From assembly GCF_900129405.1 (NCBI RefSeq), contig NZ_FQVQ01000014.1:1-64000 (forward strand): DNA of 64,000 nucleotides, in the 5' to 3' direction. Made by a program: the position numbers and the translations under genes. The stretch comes from Flavobacterium fontis (GTDB lineage Bacteria > Bacteroidota > Bacteroidia > Flavobacteriales > Flavobacteriaceae). The notes under the pieces were generated by a model. That model was not told the DNA's origin, did not search any database, and saw nothing but the letters and a program-made list of their open reading frames with translations. Of the stretch, positions 16,750 to 26,909 are shown piece after piece (position 1 is the first letter of the stretch; every line of letters starts with the position of its first letter).

Positions 16750-19700
16750 ATGTCACTGCACACTTTTATGCTATTGACCCAATATCTGTTCGCACTTCAA
16801 TCCCCGTTGCAAACGGCGCATAAAATTAATTTTGTCAAACCTTATCATTTGGAAAAATGGTTTGTGGTTTTGGCGGTTTTGTTTTTGGTGGTATATATGA
16901 CCTACGCTATATTTCAGCACAAACAAAAAAAGAACAGTTTTATCCACAACTATTCTGAATTTGCTCCTAAAGAAGAAATTTACAACATGATGTTGCTCAT
17001 TTTAGGGATTTCATTACCCTTGATAGAGCTTATTTTGGAACTATTTTCCGTTCGAAGTCAGAGTTTACTTGTGGTAAAAACCACCGTGGGTTTGGTGCTT
17101 TTGGCAATTTACTGGATCAATACGCGAACCACTTGGTTAAAACGAATTTTTGTCCCTCTTTTCATTACAGTGTACATCGTTGATTTTATTGGCAATTTGG
17201 TCACCTTAATGTTTGTCAATTACGAGTTAATGCTGTTTTGTTCTTTACTCTTGAATTTCTTTTTGAGCTATTATGTTTTCAAAAATTTAGTGCAGTATTG
17301 GACATTTGTGACCCTGTTCTTTTTGTTTTTGATCAGTGTGTTTTTACAAAATATTATCCCCGGTAAAGACATCATCATTCTTATTGCCTGTTGTTTGCTA
17401 ATTATTGCCGTACATGCCTCGATCCATTTGGCGACCGTCAATACGCGAAATAAGTTTTTATTTGCCAATGAAATTTTAAACAAGGGCAACATCCTAACCA
17501 TTGCTACCAATCGTAAAGGAGCTTTGTCGTATTGTAGCGAGCAAGTACATGAATTTTTAGGCTACGAACCCGAAGAGGTTTTGGGTTTGCGTTTTTGGGA
17601 ATTGACCGAAGATCCCGAATTTATTGGTGAAGCTTATCACGACAACTATATCGATGGCCGTTTGCACGTTCGAAAACTGAAAGCAAAAAATGGCGAGTAC
17701 CGCTACATTCAATGGAAAGATAAAAAGTTTTCCGACGATTTAATTATTGGCATGGGTCAAGATGTCACCGAGCAGCTCAACATTCAAAACCAGTATGAAA
17801 ATCTCATTGAAAATGCGAATGATTTGATTTATGAAATTAATCATTTGGGGTATTTTACCTTTATCAACAAGCATGGTGTGACGTTAACGGGATACAGTCA
17901 AGAGGAATTTTATCAAAAATCTTTCTTGGACTTAGTTCACAAAGATCATCGCAAACGCATTCAAGATTTTTATTCGCTCAAAGGTCTTAAAAACAATGCC
18001 TTTCCTACTTTAGTGGTTCCCGTGATTACCCGCAAAGGCGAAACCATTTGGCTTTCTCAAAACGTTACCTTCAAACGCAATGAGGCTGGAAATGTGATTG
18101 GGTATACGGTTATTGCGCGTGACATTTCGATGCAACGTCAAATGGAAATCGAGAACATTCGCCGGGAGAAAAAAATCAAACGGTACAACGACGCCATCAA
18201 AGATTTGACGTTAAAAAATCAACCCGATGGCGATAATTTCGGGCATTTTTTAGAAGTAGTTTTACGCATTATTGCTAAAAAAATCGACATCAATCGCGTA
18301 GGTTTTTGGTTGTATCAAACGGATCAAATTATTTGTGAAAAGGCCTATATCAAAAATAAAAACAAGTACGAATCGGGATTGATTGTGGCTAAAAAAGAGT
18401 TTCCTAAATATTTTGAAGCTATTGAAAATGAATCCCAAATTGTTGCCGATGATGTTCTTGATAACCCACTTACACAAGAGTTTGTAGCTTCTTATTTTCA
18501 AGATTACAATACCCAATCGATGTTGGATACTCCTATTTACATCAATGGAAAGCTCCACAGTGTATTGTGTTTGGAATCGGACACTAAGAAAAAAGAATGG
18601 GATGCCGAGGATATTCTTTTTGCCCGTTCGATCAGTGACTTTTTGGCGGCCGCTGTAGAAACACACCAACGATTGGAAGCGGAAGCAAAGTTGGAATACA
18701 AAAACAAGATTCTTACCGAAATTACCAATTTTACCACGCGTTTTATAGCCATAAAAAACAAGTATGAAATTTTAAACGAAGTACTCTTTTCCCTTGGTAA
18801 AGTGATTCGTGTAGAGCGCATTTCATTTTTTGAATTTGATGATGAAAAAATCACTTTTAGCCAAAAAAATCGTTGGAATCGTGAGTTTGGTACGTTAACT
18901 GATATAAATCCTGCGCTGCAAAATTTAAAGTATGCTGATTTTAGTAAAATTTTAGATCAGTTGCGAACAACCAAATGCTATTATTCCAAAATCAGTGACA
19001 TTCCGTGGCCTAGTATACAAAATTTTCTTATTCAAATAGGGTGTAAATCCATATTATTCATACCGATTTTCATCAATAACGATTTGGATGGTTTTATCGT
19101 TTTGGATGATACGCAAACCGAACGCGATTGGTTGGAAGAGGAAGTAACAATTTTGGAAACCCTCTCCCGAATCGTATCCTCAACCTTGGAACGCAATGTT
19201 AATGAGGGAATTATTCGCGAAAATGAAGAACGTTTTCGATTGTTGGCCAACAATATCCCCGGAACTGTATACCTCTGTCATTCGGATGAAGAATACAGCT
19301 ATCTGTATTTGAATGATGAAATTGAAAAATTAACCGGACTAACCAAACAGCAGTTAACCAATCATAAAATTGGATTTGGGGGGTTAATTCATCCTGATGA
19401 TCGTCAGCGTGTCATGAAAGCCTATGAAAAAGCCTTTACCGACTTGCATAAAATACACCACACCTACCGGATTTTAGATCATGAAGGCAATTACAAATGG
19501 GTTGAAGAATTTGGAGGCGTCATTCAAAACGACTACGGTGAAAAGTATATCGAAGGAATTTTAATTGATATTACGCGACAGAAAGAAGCCGAAGAGGCCA
19601 TCAAAGCCAAAGAATATGCAGAAGCCGCCAACCGGGCGAAATCGGAATTTTTGGCTAATATGAGTCACGAAATTCGCACCCCCTTAAACGGCATTATTGG

Positions 19701-20778
19701 TTTTACCGATTTACTTAAAAACACCAATCTCGAGGCGATTCAACGGAGCTATATGAATACGATTAACGAATCGGCTTTATCGCTCATGGATATTATCAAC
19801 GACATCTTGGATTTCTCCAAAATTGAATCGGGAAAATTGGAGTTAGACGTACGTCGTTATGACCTCAAAGAACTGCTTAATCAAGTCGTAGAATTGGTAA
19901 AATACGATACCAATCGCAAAAACCTACAATTTGATTTGGTGGTAAAAAAAGAGGTGCCCCAATACATTTGGACCGATAGCGTTCGCCTCAAGCAAATTTT
20001 GATCAATCTTTTGGGTAATGCTGTGAAATTCACCGAAAAAGGTTCGGTCAAATTGACAATAACTAATCTAGAGCTGATTGGAGAATCACAAAGTCGATTG
20101 CGATTTAGCGTCACCGATACGGGAATTGGAATCAGTAAAGAGTTTCAAGAGCAAATTTTTGAAGCGTTTTCACAAGGCGACAATTCAACCACACGAAAAT
20201 TTGGAGGCACAGGCTTAGGACTCACCATTTCGAATCAGCTTTTGGCCTTGATGCAAAGCCAATTAAAACTGAAAAGCGAGGTAGGCAAAGGTTCGGAGTT
20301 CTATTTTGATGTGATTCTCAAAGCCACCAACCATAAAGTGATTGATAGTATCGAAAGTATTGAAGTCAATGTTGAAAAAGAGGTAATGGGTGATTTCGGT
20401 CACGAAAATTTTAAGGTACTCATTGTGGAGGACAACAAAATTAATATGTTGTTGGCCAAAACATTGGTCAAACAAATCATTCCAAACGGTACACTTTATG
20501 AAGCCAGCAACGGTCAAGAAGGAGTAGAAAAATATAATGTTTTACATCCCGATATTATCCTTATGGATGTGCAAATGCCCGTAAAAAACGGCTATGAGGC
20601 CACCCAAGAAATTCGAAAAACAGAGAAAGGGAAACATGTACCTATCATTGCTTTGACCGCTGGTACTGTTGTGGGGGAAAAAGAAAAATGCCTCGAAATG
20701 GGCATGGATGATTACACGTCCAAACCTATCGTAAAAGAGGTATTGGAACAACTTTTGCACAAATGGTTAAAAAAGTAA
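16750..20778 (+). CDS. Hybrid sensor histidine kinase with PAS, GAF and receiver domains
   Basis: The 1342-residue protein begins with about seven transmembrane helices (residues 35-230). It continues with two PAS domains (about 245-480), two GAF domains (about 490-820), a third PAS (about 830-950), a HisKA dimerisation domain with the phosphoacceptor His973 in [12 protein letters not shown], an HATPase domain (about 1075-1190) and a C-terminal receiver with Asp1273 in [11 protein letters not shown]. The signal would pass from a membrane or cytosolic ligand to autophosphorylation and internal phosphotransfer. No cognate output gene is adjacent, so the partner (an HPt protein or response regulator) is elsewhere. 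Confidence 0.95.
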   Translation: MSLHTFMLLTQYLFALQSPLQTAHKINFVKPYHLEKWFVVLAVLFLVVYMTYAIFQHKQKKNSFIHNYSEFAPKEEIYNMMLLILGISLPLIELILELFSVRSQSLLVVKTTVGLVLLAIYWINTRTTWLKRIFVPLFITVYIVDFIGNLVTLMFVNYELMLFCSLLLNFFLSYYVFKNLVQYWTFVTLFFLFLISVFLQNIIPGKDIIILIACCLLIIAVHASIHLATVNTRNKFLFANEILNKGNILTIATNRKGALSYCSEQVHEFLGYEPEEVLGLRFWELTEDPEFIGEAYHDNYIDGRLHVRKLKAKNGEYRYIQWKDKKFSDDLIIGMGQDVTEQLNIQNQYENLIENANDLIYEINHLGYFTFINKHGVTLTGYSQEEFYQKSFLDLVHKDHRKRIQDFYSLKGLKNNAFPTLVVPVITRKGETIWLSQNVTFKRNEAGNVIGYTVIARDISMQRQMEIENIRREKKIKRYNDAIKDLTLKNQPDGDNFGHFLEVVLRIIAKKIDINRVGFWLYQTDQIICEKAYIKNKNKYESGLIVAKKEFPKYFEAIENESQIVADDVLDNPLTQEFVASYFQDYNTQSMLDTPIYINGKLHSVLCLESDTKKKEWDAEDILFARSISDFLAAAVETHQRLEAEAKLEYKNKILTEITNFTTRFIAIKNKYEILNEVLFSLGKVIRVERISFFEFDDEKITFSQKNRWNREFGTLTDINPALQNLKYADFSKILDQLRTTKCYYSKISDIPWPSIQNFLIQIGCKSILFIPIFINNDLDGFIVLDDTQTERDWLEEEVTILETLSRIVSSTLERNVNEGIIRENEERFRLLANNIPGTVYLCHSDEEYSYLYLNDEIEKLTGLTKQQLTNHKIGFGGLIHPDDRQRVMKAYEKAFTDLHKIHHTYRILDHEGNYKWVEEFGGVIQNDYGEKYIEGILIDITRQKEAEEAIKAKEYAEAANRAKSEFLANMSHEIRTPLNGIIGFTDLLKNTNLEAIQRSYMNTINESALSLMDIINDILDFSKIESGKLELDVRRYDLKELLNQVVELVKYDTNRKNLQFDLVVKKEVPQYIWTDSVRLKQILINLLGNAVKFTEKGSVKLTITNLELIGESQSRLRFSVTDTGIGISKEFQEQIFEAFSQGDNSTTRKFGGTGLGLTISNQLLALMQSQLKLKSEVGKGSEFYFDVILKATNHKVIDSIESIEVNVEKEVMGDFGHENFKVLIVEDNKINMLLAKTLVKQIIPNGTLYEASNGQEGVEKYNVLHPDIILMDVQMPVKNGYEATQEIRKTEKGKHVPIIALTAGTVVGEKEKCLEMGMDDYTSKPIVKEVLEQLLHKWLKK

Positions 20779-20856
20779 GCGATAATTTAAAAAGCATAAA
20801 AGATTTTTTTAGTAAATGTGTGAAAGTACTATGAGCGGAAACCCCAAAACGAGACC

Positions 20857-21291
20857 ATGAAAAGATACTTACTACCTATCTCATACGTTTTTATTGGCTT
20901 GCTATGCTATTTATTGGGATATTTAAGACATCGAAGTTTTGTGCTCAATTATCATGATACTTTCTATGTAATTGATAAAACAAGTTATAACTATTTCATA
21001 CTTTATTTATTTTCAATATCAGCGTTATATTACTTCATTTTTAGAAAGCAATCCAACCTAAACATAGGTCTTTTGAACATAGTATTTATATCAATTCCAA
21101 TATTTATGTATCTATTAATTGATTTTCTTAAGCAAAACAGACTTCCAAAACGTTACTTTTTTGAAAATCATTGGTATGAAAATGAAAATATACATAATGT
21201 AATTTTATACAGTTTTTTGATTGGAATTGGGTCTTTTTTATTGAACATTACTTTGAGTGTAAAACATTTAATAAAGAGTTTAAAAAGTTAA
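20857..21291 (+). CDS. Hypothetical membrane protein
   Basis: A 144-residue, AT-rich gene whose product has four hydrophobic helices with short loops and a tyrosine-rich N-terminal half. No motif is recognised. Together with the next gene it forms a small AT-rich pair between the sensor kinase and the HMG-CoA synthase gene, possibly a recent insertion. Confidence 0.55.
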   Translation: MKRYLLPISYVFIGLLCYLLGYLRHRSFVLNYHDTFYVIDKTSYNYFILYLFSISALYYFIFRKQSNLNIGLLNIVFISIPIFMYLLIDFLKQNRLPKRYFFENHWYENENIHNVILYSFLIGIGSFLLNITLSVKHLIKSLKS

Positions 21292-21431
21292 ATCATTAAA
21301 AGAAATATTGTCTTTGACTTTAACCTTTCCGCTTCAACGCATTTTCATAAAATAATTTTATTTCGAAAAAAGCCTCTTAAATAAATAAGTTCATCAATAA
21401 AAGTAATTTTTAATACCTTTTTTTACACTAA

Positions 21432-21962
21432 ATGTTGGAAAAAACGATCAAAATAGAGCATCAGTATACGACTTATTTTGAAAGAGTAAAATACTGGATT
21501 TTACTTTATCTAGGTGCCGTCTCAACGATTGGAATATGTGTCATGTTTGATAAAGACAAAGCACATGTGGGGACGTTTTTAATTATTATGAGTTTGCTCC
21601 TTGGTGTAGTAATTGCCTACAATATTTATCAAAACAGACTCTATATCTATAGTTTCTATAGTGACTCAGAAAATGTGAAAATAGGGTATCTAAAGGGTTC
21701 TCAAGAATGTAGTATTGAAACAACATTAGATTATGTATCGGCGGCACTCAAAAACACTTCCTCCAGAGGAAACTTCGATTGTCAAATAATCCTAAGTGTT
21801 GAAAAAGTAAATTTTGTAATCACTAAAGATTTTGACTGGACTTTTAACGAAATGAAACAGCTTTTTGAATATGTTACAAGGCATAAATTACTAAAGAAAA
21901 GCGAAAAAGAAAAGTCAATTCTTCAGCAAATTGATAACTACTTGGAAAAATACCCTTTCTAA
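21432..21962 (+). CDS. Hypothetical membrane protein with two N-terminal helices
   Basis: The 176-residue product has two adjacent transmembrane helices (about residues 23-65) followed by a soluble domain of about 100 residues rich in charged residues. The layout resembles small membrane-anchored proteins with a PH-like domain, but I do not recognise the family. The gene is markedly AT-rich like its left neighbour. Confidence 0.55.
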   Translation: MLEKTIKIEHQYTTYFERVKYWILLYLGAVSTIGICVMFDKDKAHVGTFLIIMSLLLGVVIAYNIYQNRLYIYSFYSDSENVKIGYLKGSQECSIETTLDYVSAALKNTSSRGNFDCQIILSVEKVNFVITKDFDWTFNEMKQLFEYVTRHKLLKKSEKEKSILQQIDNYLEKYPF

Positions 21963-22209
21963 TAACACCAAATATTTCATCCTAGACAAAAAGGATAGCT
22001 TCAAAAAGAATTTCAATCGGGCGACATGCAAAAAGGTGACACCTTTGCAGCACTTTTAAATAACTAAAAAATCACCCTCATTTTTATCATTCTCCCATTT
22101 TTGAAATGGCAATTTTAACGATGTCATAATTCGATAAAATTAGCCTCATTTTTAGGAAATCCTATAGACAATTTTACTTTTAGCGCTGTAATTTTACCCA
22201 AAAAAAGCT

Positions 22210-23541
22210 ATGCATATTGGTATTGATTTCATCGCGTTTGATTTCCCTCAACTCTACCTTCCCATACCCGAATTGGCTCAAAATCGCCACATCGAAGCTG
22301 ATAAGCTCACGCAAGGATTGGGACTACTTCAAATGGCTATTCCCGATGTTTCGCAAGATGTGGTCACCTTTGCGGCCAATGCAGTGCATCGTTTGTTGGA
22401 ACAAACGCAATTGACTCCCGAGTCGATTGCCCGAATTTACGTGGGTAGCGAAAGCGGTGTTGACAGTTCAAAACCCATTGGCTCGTACATCATTTCGTTG
22501 CTTGAATCCCGTTATGGAACACGAGCTTTCAAACATTGTGACACCGTAGATCACACATTCGCTTGCATTGGCGGTGTCGATGCTTTACAAAGTTGTATCG
22601 ATTTTGTGCGGCTCCACCCTACGCAAAAAGCCATAGTCGTCACTTCCGATATTGCCAAATACGATTTGGGTTCCTCGGGAGAATATACCCAAGGCGCTGG
22701 AGCACTAGCCTTGTTAATTAGCGCTCAACCGCGTATTGTAGCGCTAGACAATGTAACCGGCATTGCTACGGAAGGGGTATTTGATTTTTTCAAACCCCGT
22801 CAAACGGTGTCAAAATCCTTAATTACAGGTGCAAATGACAACCCCGAATGGATGGGGGTTTTGGAAAATGAGGTAACGCTTTACAAAGAACAACCCGTAT
22901 TTGATGGTCAATATTCCAATACCTGTTACATCAACCGCATCACCGAAGCCTATCACCATTTTAAGGAATTACGCCCCCAAGAAGGAATTCACTTTGAAGG
23001 TTGGGCGCAATTGTTTATGCATTTGCCCTATTGCTTCCAAGCCCGTCGCACGTTTAGCAGTATCTATGCCCAAGAGAAACATCCTGAAGTAACGGGCGCT
23101 GAGGACTTGAAAGCAATTGCCAAAAGTGAAGCGTATCGCTCTTTGGTCGCTCAAAAAATTGCACCGAGTGAAAAAGCCTCCGGGGTGATGGGGAATCTCT
23201 ACACGGGGTCTATCTTCCTTGGAATGCTCTCAGGATTGAGTCAGGCAGCGACACAAACCGAGGAACTTGAAGGGCAAAAGGTTGGCTTCATTGCCTACGG
23301 TAGCGGCTCGAAAGCCAAAGTTTTTGAAGGACAAATACAACCCGGTTGGCGGGAGGCGATTCAAGCGGTTCGTTTGTTTGAATCCCTAGACCAACGCAAA
23401 GCCATTGATTTTCACACCTACGAAAAATTACACAAAAAGGAAATAGATCAACCGGTGGGTACCCCACAAGGTTTTGTACTGGATCGCATCGAAAAGGAGA
23501 ATCCTGTTTTGGTTGGAGCGCGGTATTACAAATTCCGTTAA
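22210..23541 (+). CDS. Hydroxymethylglutaryl-CoA synthase family protein
   Basis: The 443-residue thiolase-fold protein resembles HMG-CoA synthase, which condenses acetyl-CoA with acetoacetyl-CoA in the mevalonate route to isoprenoids. The likely catalytic cysteine sits in FACIGGVDALQ near residue 120, and the GSYIISLLE, VVTSDIAKYDLGS and GAGALALLIS segments match the fold. The SIFLGMLSGL and FIAYGSGSKAKVFEG segments near the C-terminus are typical. Flavobacteria commonly use the mevalonate pathway. The stop overlaps the convergent esterase stop by four bases. Confidence 0.88.
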   Translation: MHIGIDFIAFDFPQLYLPIPELAQNRHIEADKLTQGLGLLQMAIPDVSQDVVTFAANAVHRLLEQTQLTPESIARIYVGSESGVDSSKPIGSYIISLLESRYGTRAFKHCDTVDHTFACIGGVDALQSCIDFVRLHPTQKAIVVTSDIAKYDLGSSGEYTQGAGALALLISAQPRIVALDNVTGIATEGVFDFFKPRQTVSKSLITGANDNPEWMGVLENEVTLYKEQPVFDGQYSNTCYINRITEAYHHFKELRPQEGIHFEGWAQLFMHLPYCFQARRTFSSIYAQEKHPEVTGAEDLKAIAKSEAYRSLVAQKIAPSEKASGVMGNLYTGSIFLGMLSGLSQAATQTEELEGQKVGFIAYGSGSKAKVFEGQIQPGWREAIQAVRLFESLDQRKAIDFHTYEKLHKKEIDQPVGTPQGFVLDRIEKENPVLVGARYYKFR

Positions 23542-24458
23542 CGGCCCAATAAAAATTGCACAGGGATTGCCAATCGTTTTTGCCAAGCCAATTCGCTATG
23601 GTCTTCGCCTTCAAACTTACGGGTTATCCAATGCGATTCGTTCCAACCTTTAGCACGCATCACTGCATCGACTTGTCGTTGAACAGGTTCGTAGAGCGCA
23701 TCTAAAGTAGCGGTCCCGAAATCAAAATAGATTTTTCGGGAATTGGCCTTGGGTAAATGCTTTTGCAAATACGCAATAAATTGGGCTGGAATTGGATTGT
23801 TTTCCATCGAAAAAACACCAGGCCAGTGCGTCGATAAACAGGCAGCACCCCCGAATACCTTGGGATACTCACAGAGCGCATACATCGATATCAACCCGCC
23901 CATACTACTGCCCGCTATAAACGTATGGGCCGCATCGGTATAAACCGCATAATGGCGATCGATGTAGGGTTTGAGTTCTTTCACCAAAAACTTCAAATAC
24001 TTATCCGATTGCACGCGTTGGTTTTGAAAAACCGAATTCCCATTGGGACGGTTTACCTGGTAGAGCGAATCTTGTTGCCGCGCTGTCAACTGCTCAAAGG
24101 GTTTTTGCGGAAAATAATCCACATGACGCGTTACGCCCCCATTCCACACCCCAACGACAATACAATCCTGAATTTTTCCGGTTAGAGCAAGTTCACTCAA
24201 TAGGTTATCGACCTCCCAAGCCTGCTTGTTCCAAGTGGTGTTGGGATCGTATAACATTTGCCCGTCGTGCATGTAGAGTACACTATACTTTTTAGCTTCT
24301 GTATAGCCTTCAGGCAACCACACATCGACATGGCGGGCGGTTACATATTGGGACGGAAAATCGGCTAATCGCTCTAGGGTTCCCGACACTACCTTAGGCA
24401 CCTCTTGGGCTTGCAACGACATCATGGTCAACCCGATAAAAAAAAACAAATATTTCAT
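23538..24458 (-). CDS. Secreted esterase (alpha/beta hydrolase, esterase D/Fes type)
   Basis: From the ATG at 24458 the product is 306 residues with a signal peptide ending MSLQAQ. It belongs to the putative esterase family: the nucleophile elbow is GSSMGGLIS, preceded by the VLYMHDGQML oxyanion strand. Such enzymes cleave carboxylic esters, including siderophores or acetylated sugars. In-frame starts at 24464 and 24482 exist; the latter lies inside the yifB stop region. It follows yifB closely on the minus strand. Confidence 0.85.
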   Translation of the reverse strand: MKYLFFFIGLTMMSLQAQEVPKVVSGTLERLADFPSQYVTARHVDVWLPEGYTEAKKYSVLYMHDGQMLYDPNTTWNKQAWEVDNLLSELALTGKIQDCIVVGVWNGGVTRHVDYFPQKPFEQLTARQQDSLYQVNRPNGNSVFQNQRVQSDKYLKFLVKELKPYIDRHYAVYTDAAHTFIAGSSMGGLISMYALCEYPKVFGGAACLSTHWPGVFSMENNPIPAQFIAYLQKHLPKANSRKIYFDFGTATLDALYEPVQRQVDAVMRAKGWNESHWITRKFEGEDHSELAWQKRLAIPVQFLLGR

Positions 24459-24469
24459 AGTCATAGGGT

Positions 24470-26005
24470 TTACCCTAACCATCCGTCGCGATCCAAACTG
24501 CGGTATTGAATGGCTTCGGCAATGTGCGCTGCTTCTACCTTGGGATGGGCCTCCAAATCGGCAATGGTTCGGGCTACTTTTAAAATTCGATCATAGGCAC
24601 GGGCCGACAAATTGAGTCGTTCCATCGCGCTTTTGAGCAAAGTTAAGGAGGATGCATCCAATTCACAATAGGTTCGAATTAATTGCGTGCTCATTTGTGC
24701 ATTGTAATGAATATTGGGATATTCGGCAAAACGTTGGGTTTGTATATCCCGTGCCGCCATAACCCGCTGACGAATCACCGTACTGCTCTCTGCGCGGCGG
24801 GTATCGGCCAACTTGTCAAACGGCACTGGGGTAACTTCAATATGGATGTCAATGCGGTCGAGTAAAGGCCCCGAGATTTTACTCAAATAGCGCTGCATTT
24901 CGGCGGGTGAGGTCGTTATGGGCGCATCGGGATCGTTAAAAAATCCCCCTGGACTCGGATTCATGCTCGCCACCAACATGAAAGAGGACGGATACGTGAT
25001 GGTGAACTTCGCCCGTGAAATGGTAACTTCCCGATCCTCGAGCGGTTGCCGCATTACTTCGAGCACTTCCCGTTTGAACTCGGGCAATTCATCCAAAAAA
25101 AGAACACCATTGTGCGCCAAAGAAATTTCCCCCGGTTGCGGGTAGCTCCCTCCTCCTACCAAGGATACGCTCGAGGCGGTGTGATGCGGATTCCGAAAGG
25201 GGCGTTGGCTGATGAGTCCCACCTCTTTGATTTTCCCTGCCACACTATGAATTTTGGTGGTTTCAAGCGCTTCGCGAAGGGTCATTGGAGGTAAAATACT
25301 TGGCAATCGTTTGGCCAACATTGTTTTCCCCGCACCAGGGGGACCGATGAGAATAATATTATGCCCACCAGCAGCAGCAATTTCCATACACCGTTTGATG
25401 GATTCTTGTCCTTTGACATCGGCAAAATCAAATTCAGGAAATTCTATGGCTTGAAAAAATGTATCCCGCGTATTGACCGTAACGGGTTCGAGCGTAGATG
25501 TTCCCGAAAAAAAATCAATGACTTGTAAGACATTTTCAATACCATAAACTTCCAAATCATCGACTATGGCCGCTTCTTGGGCGTTTTGTTGCGGCAAAAG
25601 AATTCCTTTAAAACCTTCCTCTCGTGCTTTAATGGCAATGGGAAGAGCCCCACGTATGGGTTGCAAGCCACCGTCGAGGGACAATTCGCCCATAATGATG
25701 TATTGATCCAAAAAATCGGTTTGCAATTGGCCACTGGCTACCAAAATTCCCAAAGCTAAGGTCAGGTCGTAAGCCGAACCCTCTTTGCGTAAATCAGCAG
25801 GAGCCATATTGATAGTGATTTTTTTACCGGGCAATTCGTATCCGTTATTTTTCAATGCGGCCGCTATGCGGTAACTGCTCTCTTTGATGGCATTGTCGGG
25901 GAGACCCACCAAATGGTACCCGATTCCTTTGTCAACGTTAACTTCTACAGTGATGGTGGTGGCTTCTACGCCAAAGACGGCGCTACCAAAAACTTTTACT
26001 AACAT
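24470..26005 (-). CDS. YifB/ComM family AAA+ ATPase (Mg-chelatase-like)
   Basis: This 511-residue protein has an N-terminal ChlI-like domain (KVFGSAVFGVEATTITVEV opening), a Walker A motif GPPGAGKTMLAKRLP near residue 222, a Walker B stretch GVLFLDELPEF, and a C-terminal Mg-chelatase subdomain. The best-studied relative, ComM, is a hexameric helicase that promotes branch migration during natural transformation. Length is normal. No competence genes are adjacent. Confidence 0.93.
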   Translation of the reverse strand: MLVKVFGSAVFGVEATTITVEVNVDKGIGYHLVGLPDNAIKESSYRIAAALKNNGYELPGKKITINMAPADLRKEGSAYDLTLALGILVASGQLQTDFLDQYIIMGELSLDGGLQPIRGALPIAIKAREEGFKGILLPQQNAQEAAIVDDLEVYGIENVLQVIDFFSGTSTLEPVTVNTRDTFFQAIEFPEFDFADVKGQESIKRCMEIAAAGGHNIILIGPPGAGKTMLAKRLPSILPPMTLREALETTKIHSVAGKIKEVGLISQRPFRNPHHTASSVSLVGGGSYPQPGEISLAHNGVLFLDELPEFKREVLEVMRQPLEDREVTISRAKFTITYPSSFMLVASMNPSPGGFFNDPDAPITTSPAEMQRYLSKISGPLLDRIDIHIEVTPVPFDKLADTRRAESSTVIRQRVMAARDIQTQRFAEYPNIHYNAQMSTQLIRTYCELDASSLTLLKSAMERLNLSARAYDRILKVARTIADLEAHPKVEAAHIAEAIQYRSLDRDGWLG

Positions 26006-26149
26006 GGCATGTAATTTAAATTAGGCTAATACTTGAACTACGAAGGTACTTATTTTTTCTAGAAATAAAACAGCTGCGGGTGATTTGGTCACAAAATCAA
26101 TACCTCGGAGGTTATAAAGTAAAATAAAATTAACTTTTTGTAAATTTTA

Positions 26150-26181
26150 TTTGTCTATATGTAAAACATACTTTACATTTG
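26150..26181 (+). promoter_or_regulatory. Promoter with overlapping inverted-repeat operator for the HTH module
   Basis: A TTTG at 26150 and TACATTTG at 26174, separated by 20 bases, match the Bacteroidota -33/-7 consensus. A perfect inverted repeat, ATGTAAA (26159) and TTTACAT (26172), fills the spacer and overlaps the -7 box. That position suits repression by the HTH protein encoded two genes downstream, which would be autoregulation. Confidence 0.6.
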
Positions 26182-26206
26182 AAATGTTCTTTTTAATTAT
26201 TTTACG

Positions 26207-26686
26207 ATGAAAACAAATTTTTTATTTCCAAATTCATGGAAAATTGTGGGATGGTTGCTTTTCATTCCTGGGATTATTTTGGTGCTTATTGGTTCGTTTT
26301 TGAACCTTAGCATAGATGATTTGTTACAAACCCAAGTTTGGGCGTTGTATAGTGATCCTTTTCTGGGAACCTCGGGTTGGTTTGAATGGGTGGAAAATGG
26401 GATTGCAGACGAACTTTTGACGGTAATGGTTATTGGGGGTGGACTTTTGGTAGGATTTTCAAAAATGAAAAATGAGGATGAAATGATTGCCAGCCTTCGC
26501 TATGAGAGTTTGGTTTGGGCAACTTACCTCAACTACGGAATCATTTTGTTTACCACGCTTTTTGTTTTTGGAGTAGCGTACATGAATGTGCTGATTCATA
26601 ATTTATTTACCTTGTTATTCTTTTTTATCTTGCGTTTTCATTACCGTATCTATTGCGTATCAAAATCGGCTGATCATGAAGAATAA
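26207..26686 (+). CDS. Hypothetical membrane protein paired with an HTH regulator
   Basis: A 159-residue protein with four hydrophobic helices (about residues 10-32, 75-92, 105-125 and 130-150). No catalytic motif is visible. Its end overlaps the start of the small HTH gene by 11 bases, so they are co-translated. Pairs of a small Xre-type regulator and a polytopic membrane protein of unknown function are common, and the regulator usually controls the pair. Confidence 0.7.
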   Translation: MKTNFLFPNSWKIVGWLLFIPGIILVLIGSFLNLSIDDLLQTQVWALYSDPFLGTSGWFEWVENGIADELLTVMVIGGGLLVGFSKMKNEDEMIASLRYESLVWATYLNYGIILFTTLFVFGVAYMNVLIHNLFTLLFFFILRFHYRIYCVSKSADHEE

Positions 26687-26876
26687 ATTAAAAATCTTAC
26701 GGGCCATCAAAAACATTTCACAAGAAGAATTGGCGAAACAAATTGAAGTCAGTCGGCAAACGATTAATGCGATGGAAAAAGGTAAATACGTTCCCTCTAC
26801 GGTGTTGGCACTAAAATTGAGTCGTTTTTTTGAACAACCGGTAGAAGAAATCTTTGAATTGGAAGAAGAAGATTAA
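26676..26876 (+). CDS. Small Xre-family HTH transcriptional regulator
   Basis: The 66-residue protein is almost entirely a helix-turn-helix domain: NISQEELAKQIEVSRQTINAMEKGKY, with the recognition helix at about residues 28-38. It resembles the short YozG-type regulators. It probably binds the ATGTAAA/TTTACAT palindrome upstream of its operon (inference). Confidence 0.9.
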   Translation: MKNKLKILRAIKNISQEELAKQIEVSRQTINAMEKGKYVPSTVLALKLSRFFEQPVEEIFELEEED

Positions 26877-26877
26877 A

Positions 26878-26905
26878 AAAAATCCCAAGGAGCACTTGGG
26901 ATTTT
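26878..26905. terminator. Bidirectional terminator between the HTH gene and dsbD
   Basis: A stem of AAAATCCCAAG and CTTGGGATTTT with a five-base loop lies between two convergent stop codons (26876 and 26910), with A and T runs on both sides, so it can serve both strands. Confidence 0.85.
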
Positions 26906-26909
26906 CGTT

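Noticed and set aside
21963..22209. Possible gene remnant between the AT-rich membrane gene and the HMG-CoA synthase gene
   Set aside because: Short open stretches exist in two frames but none resembles a known protein or has a start and adequate length.
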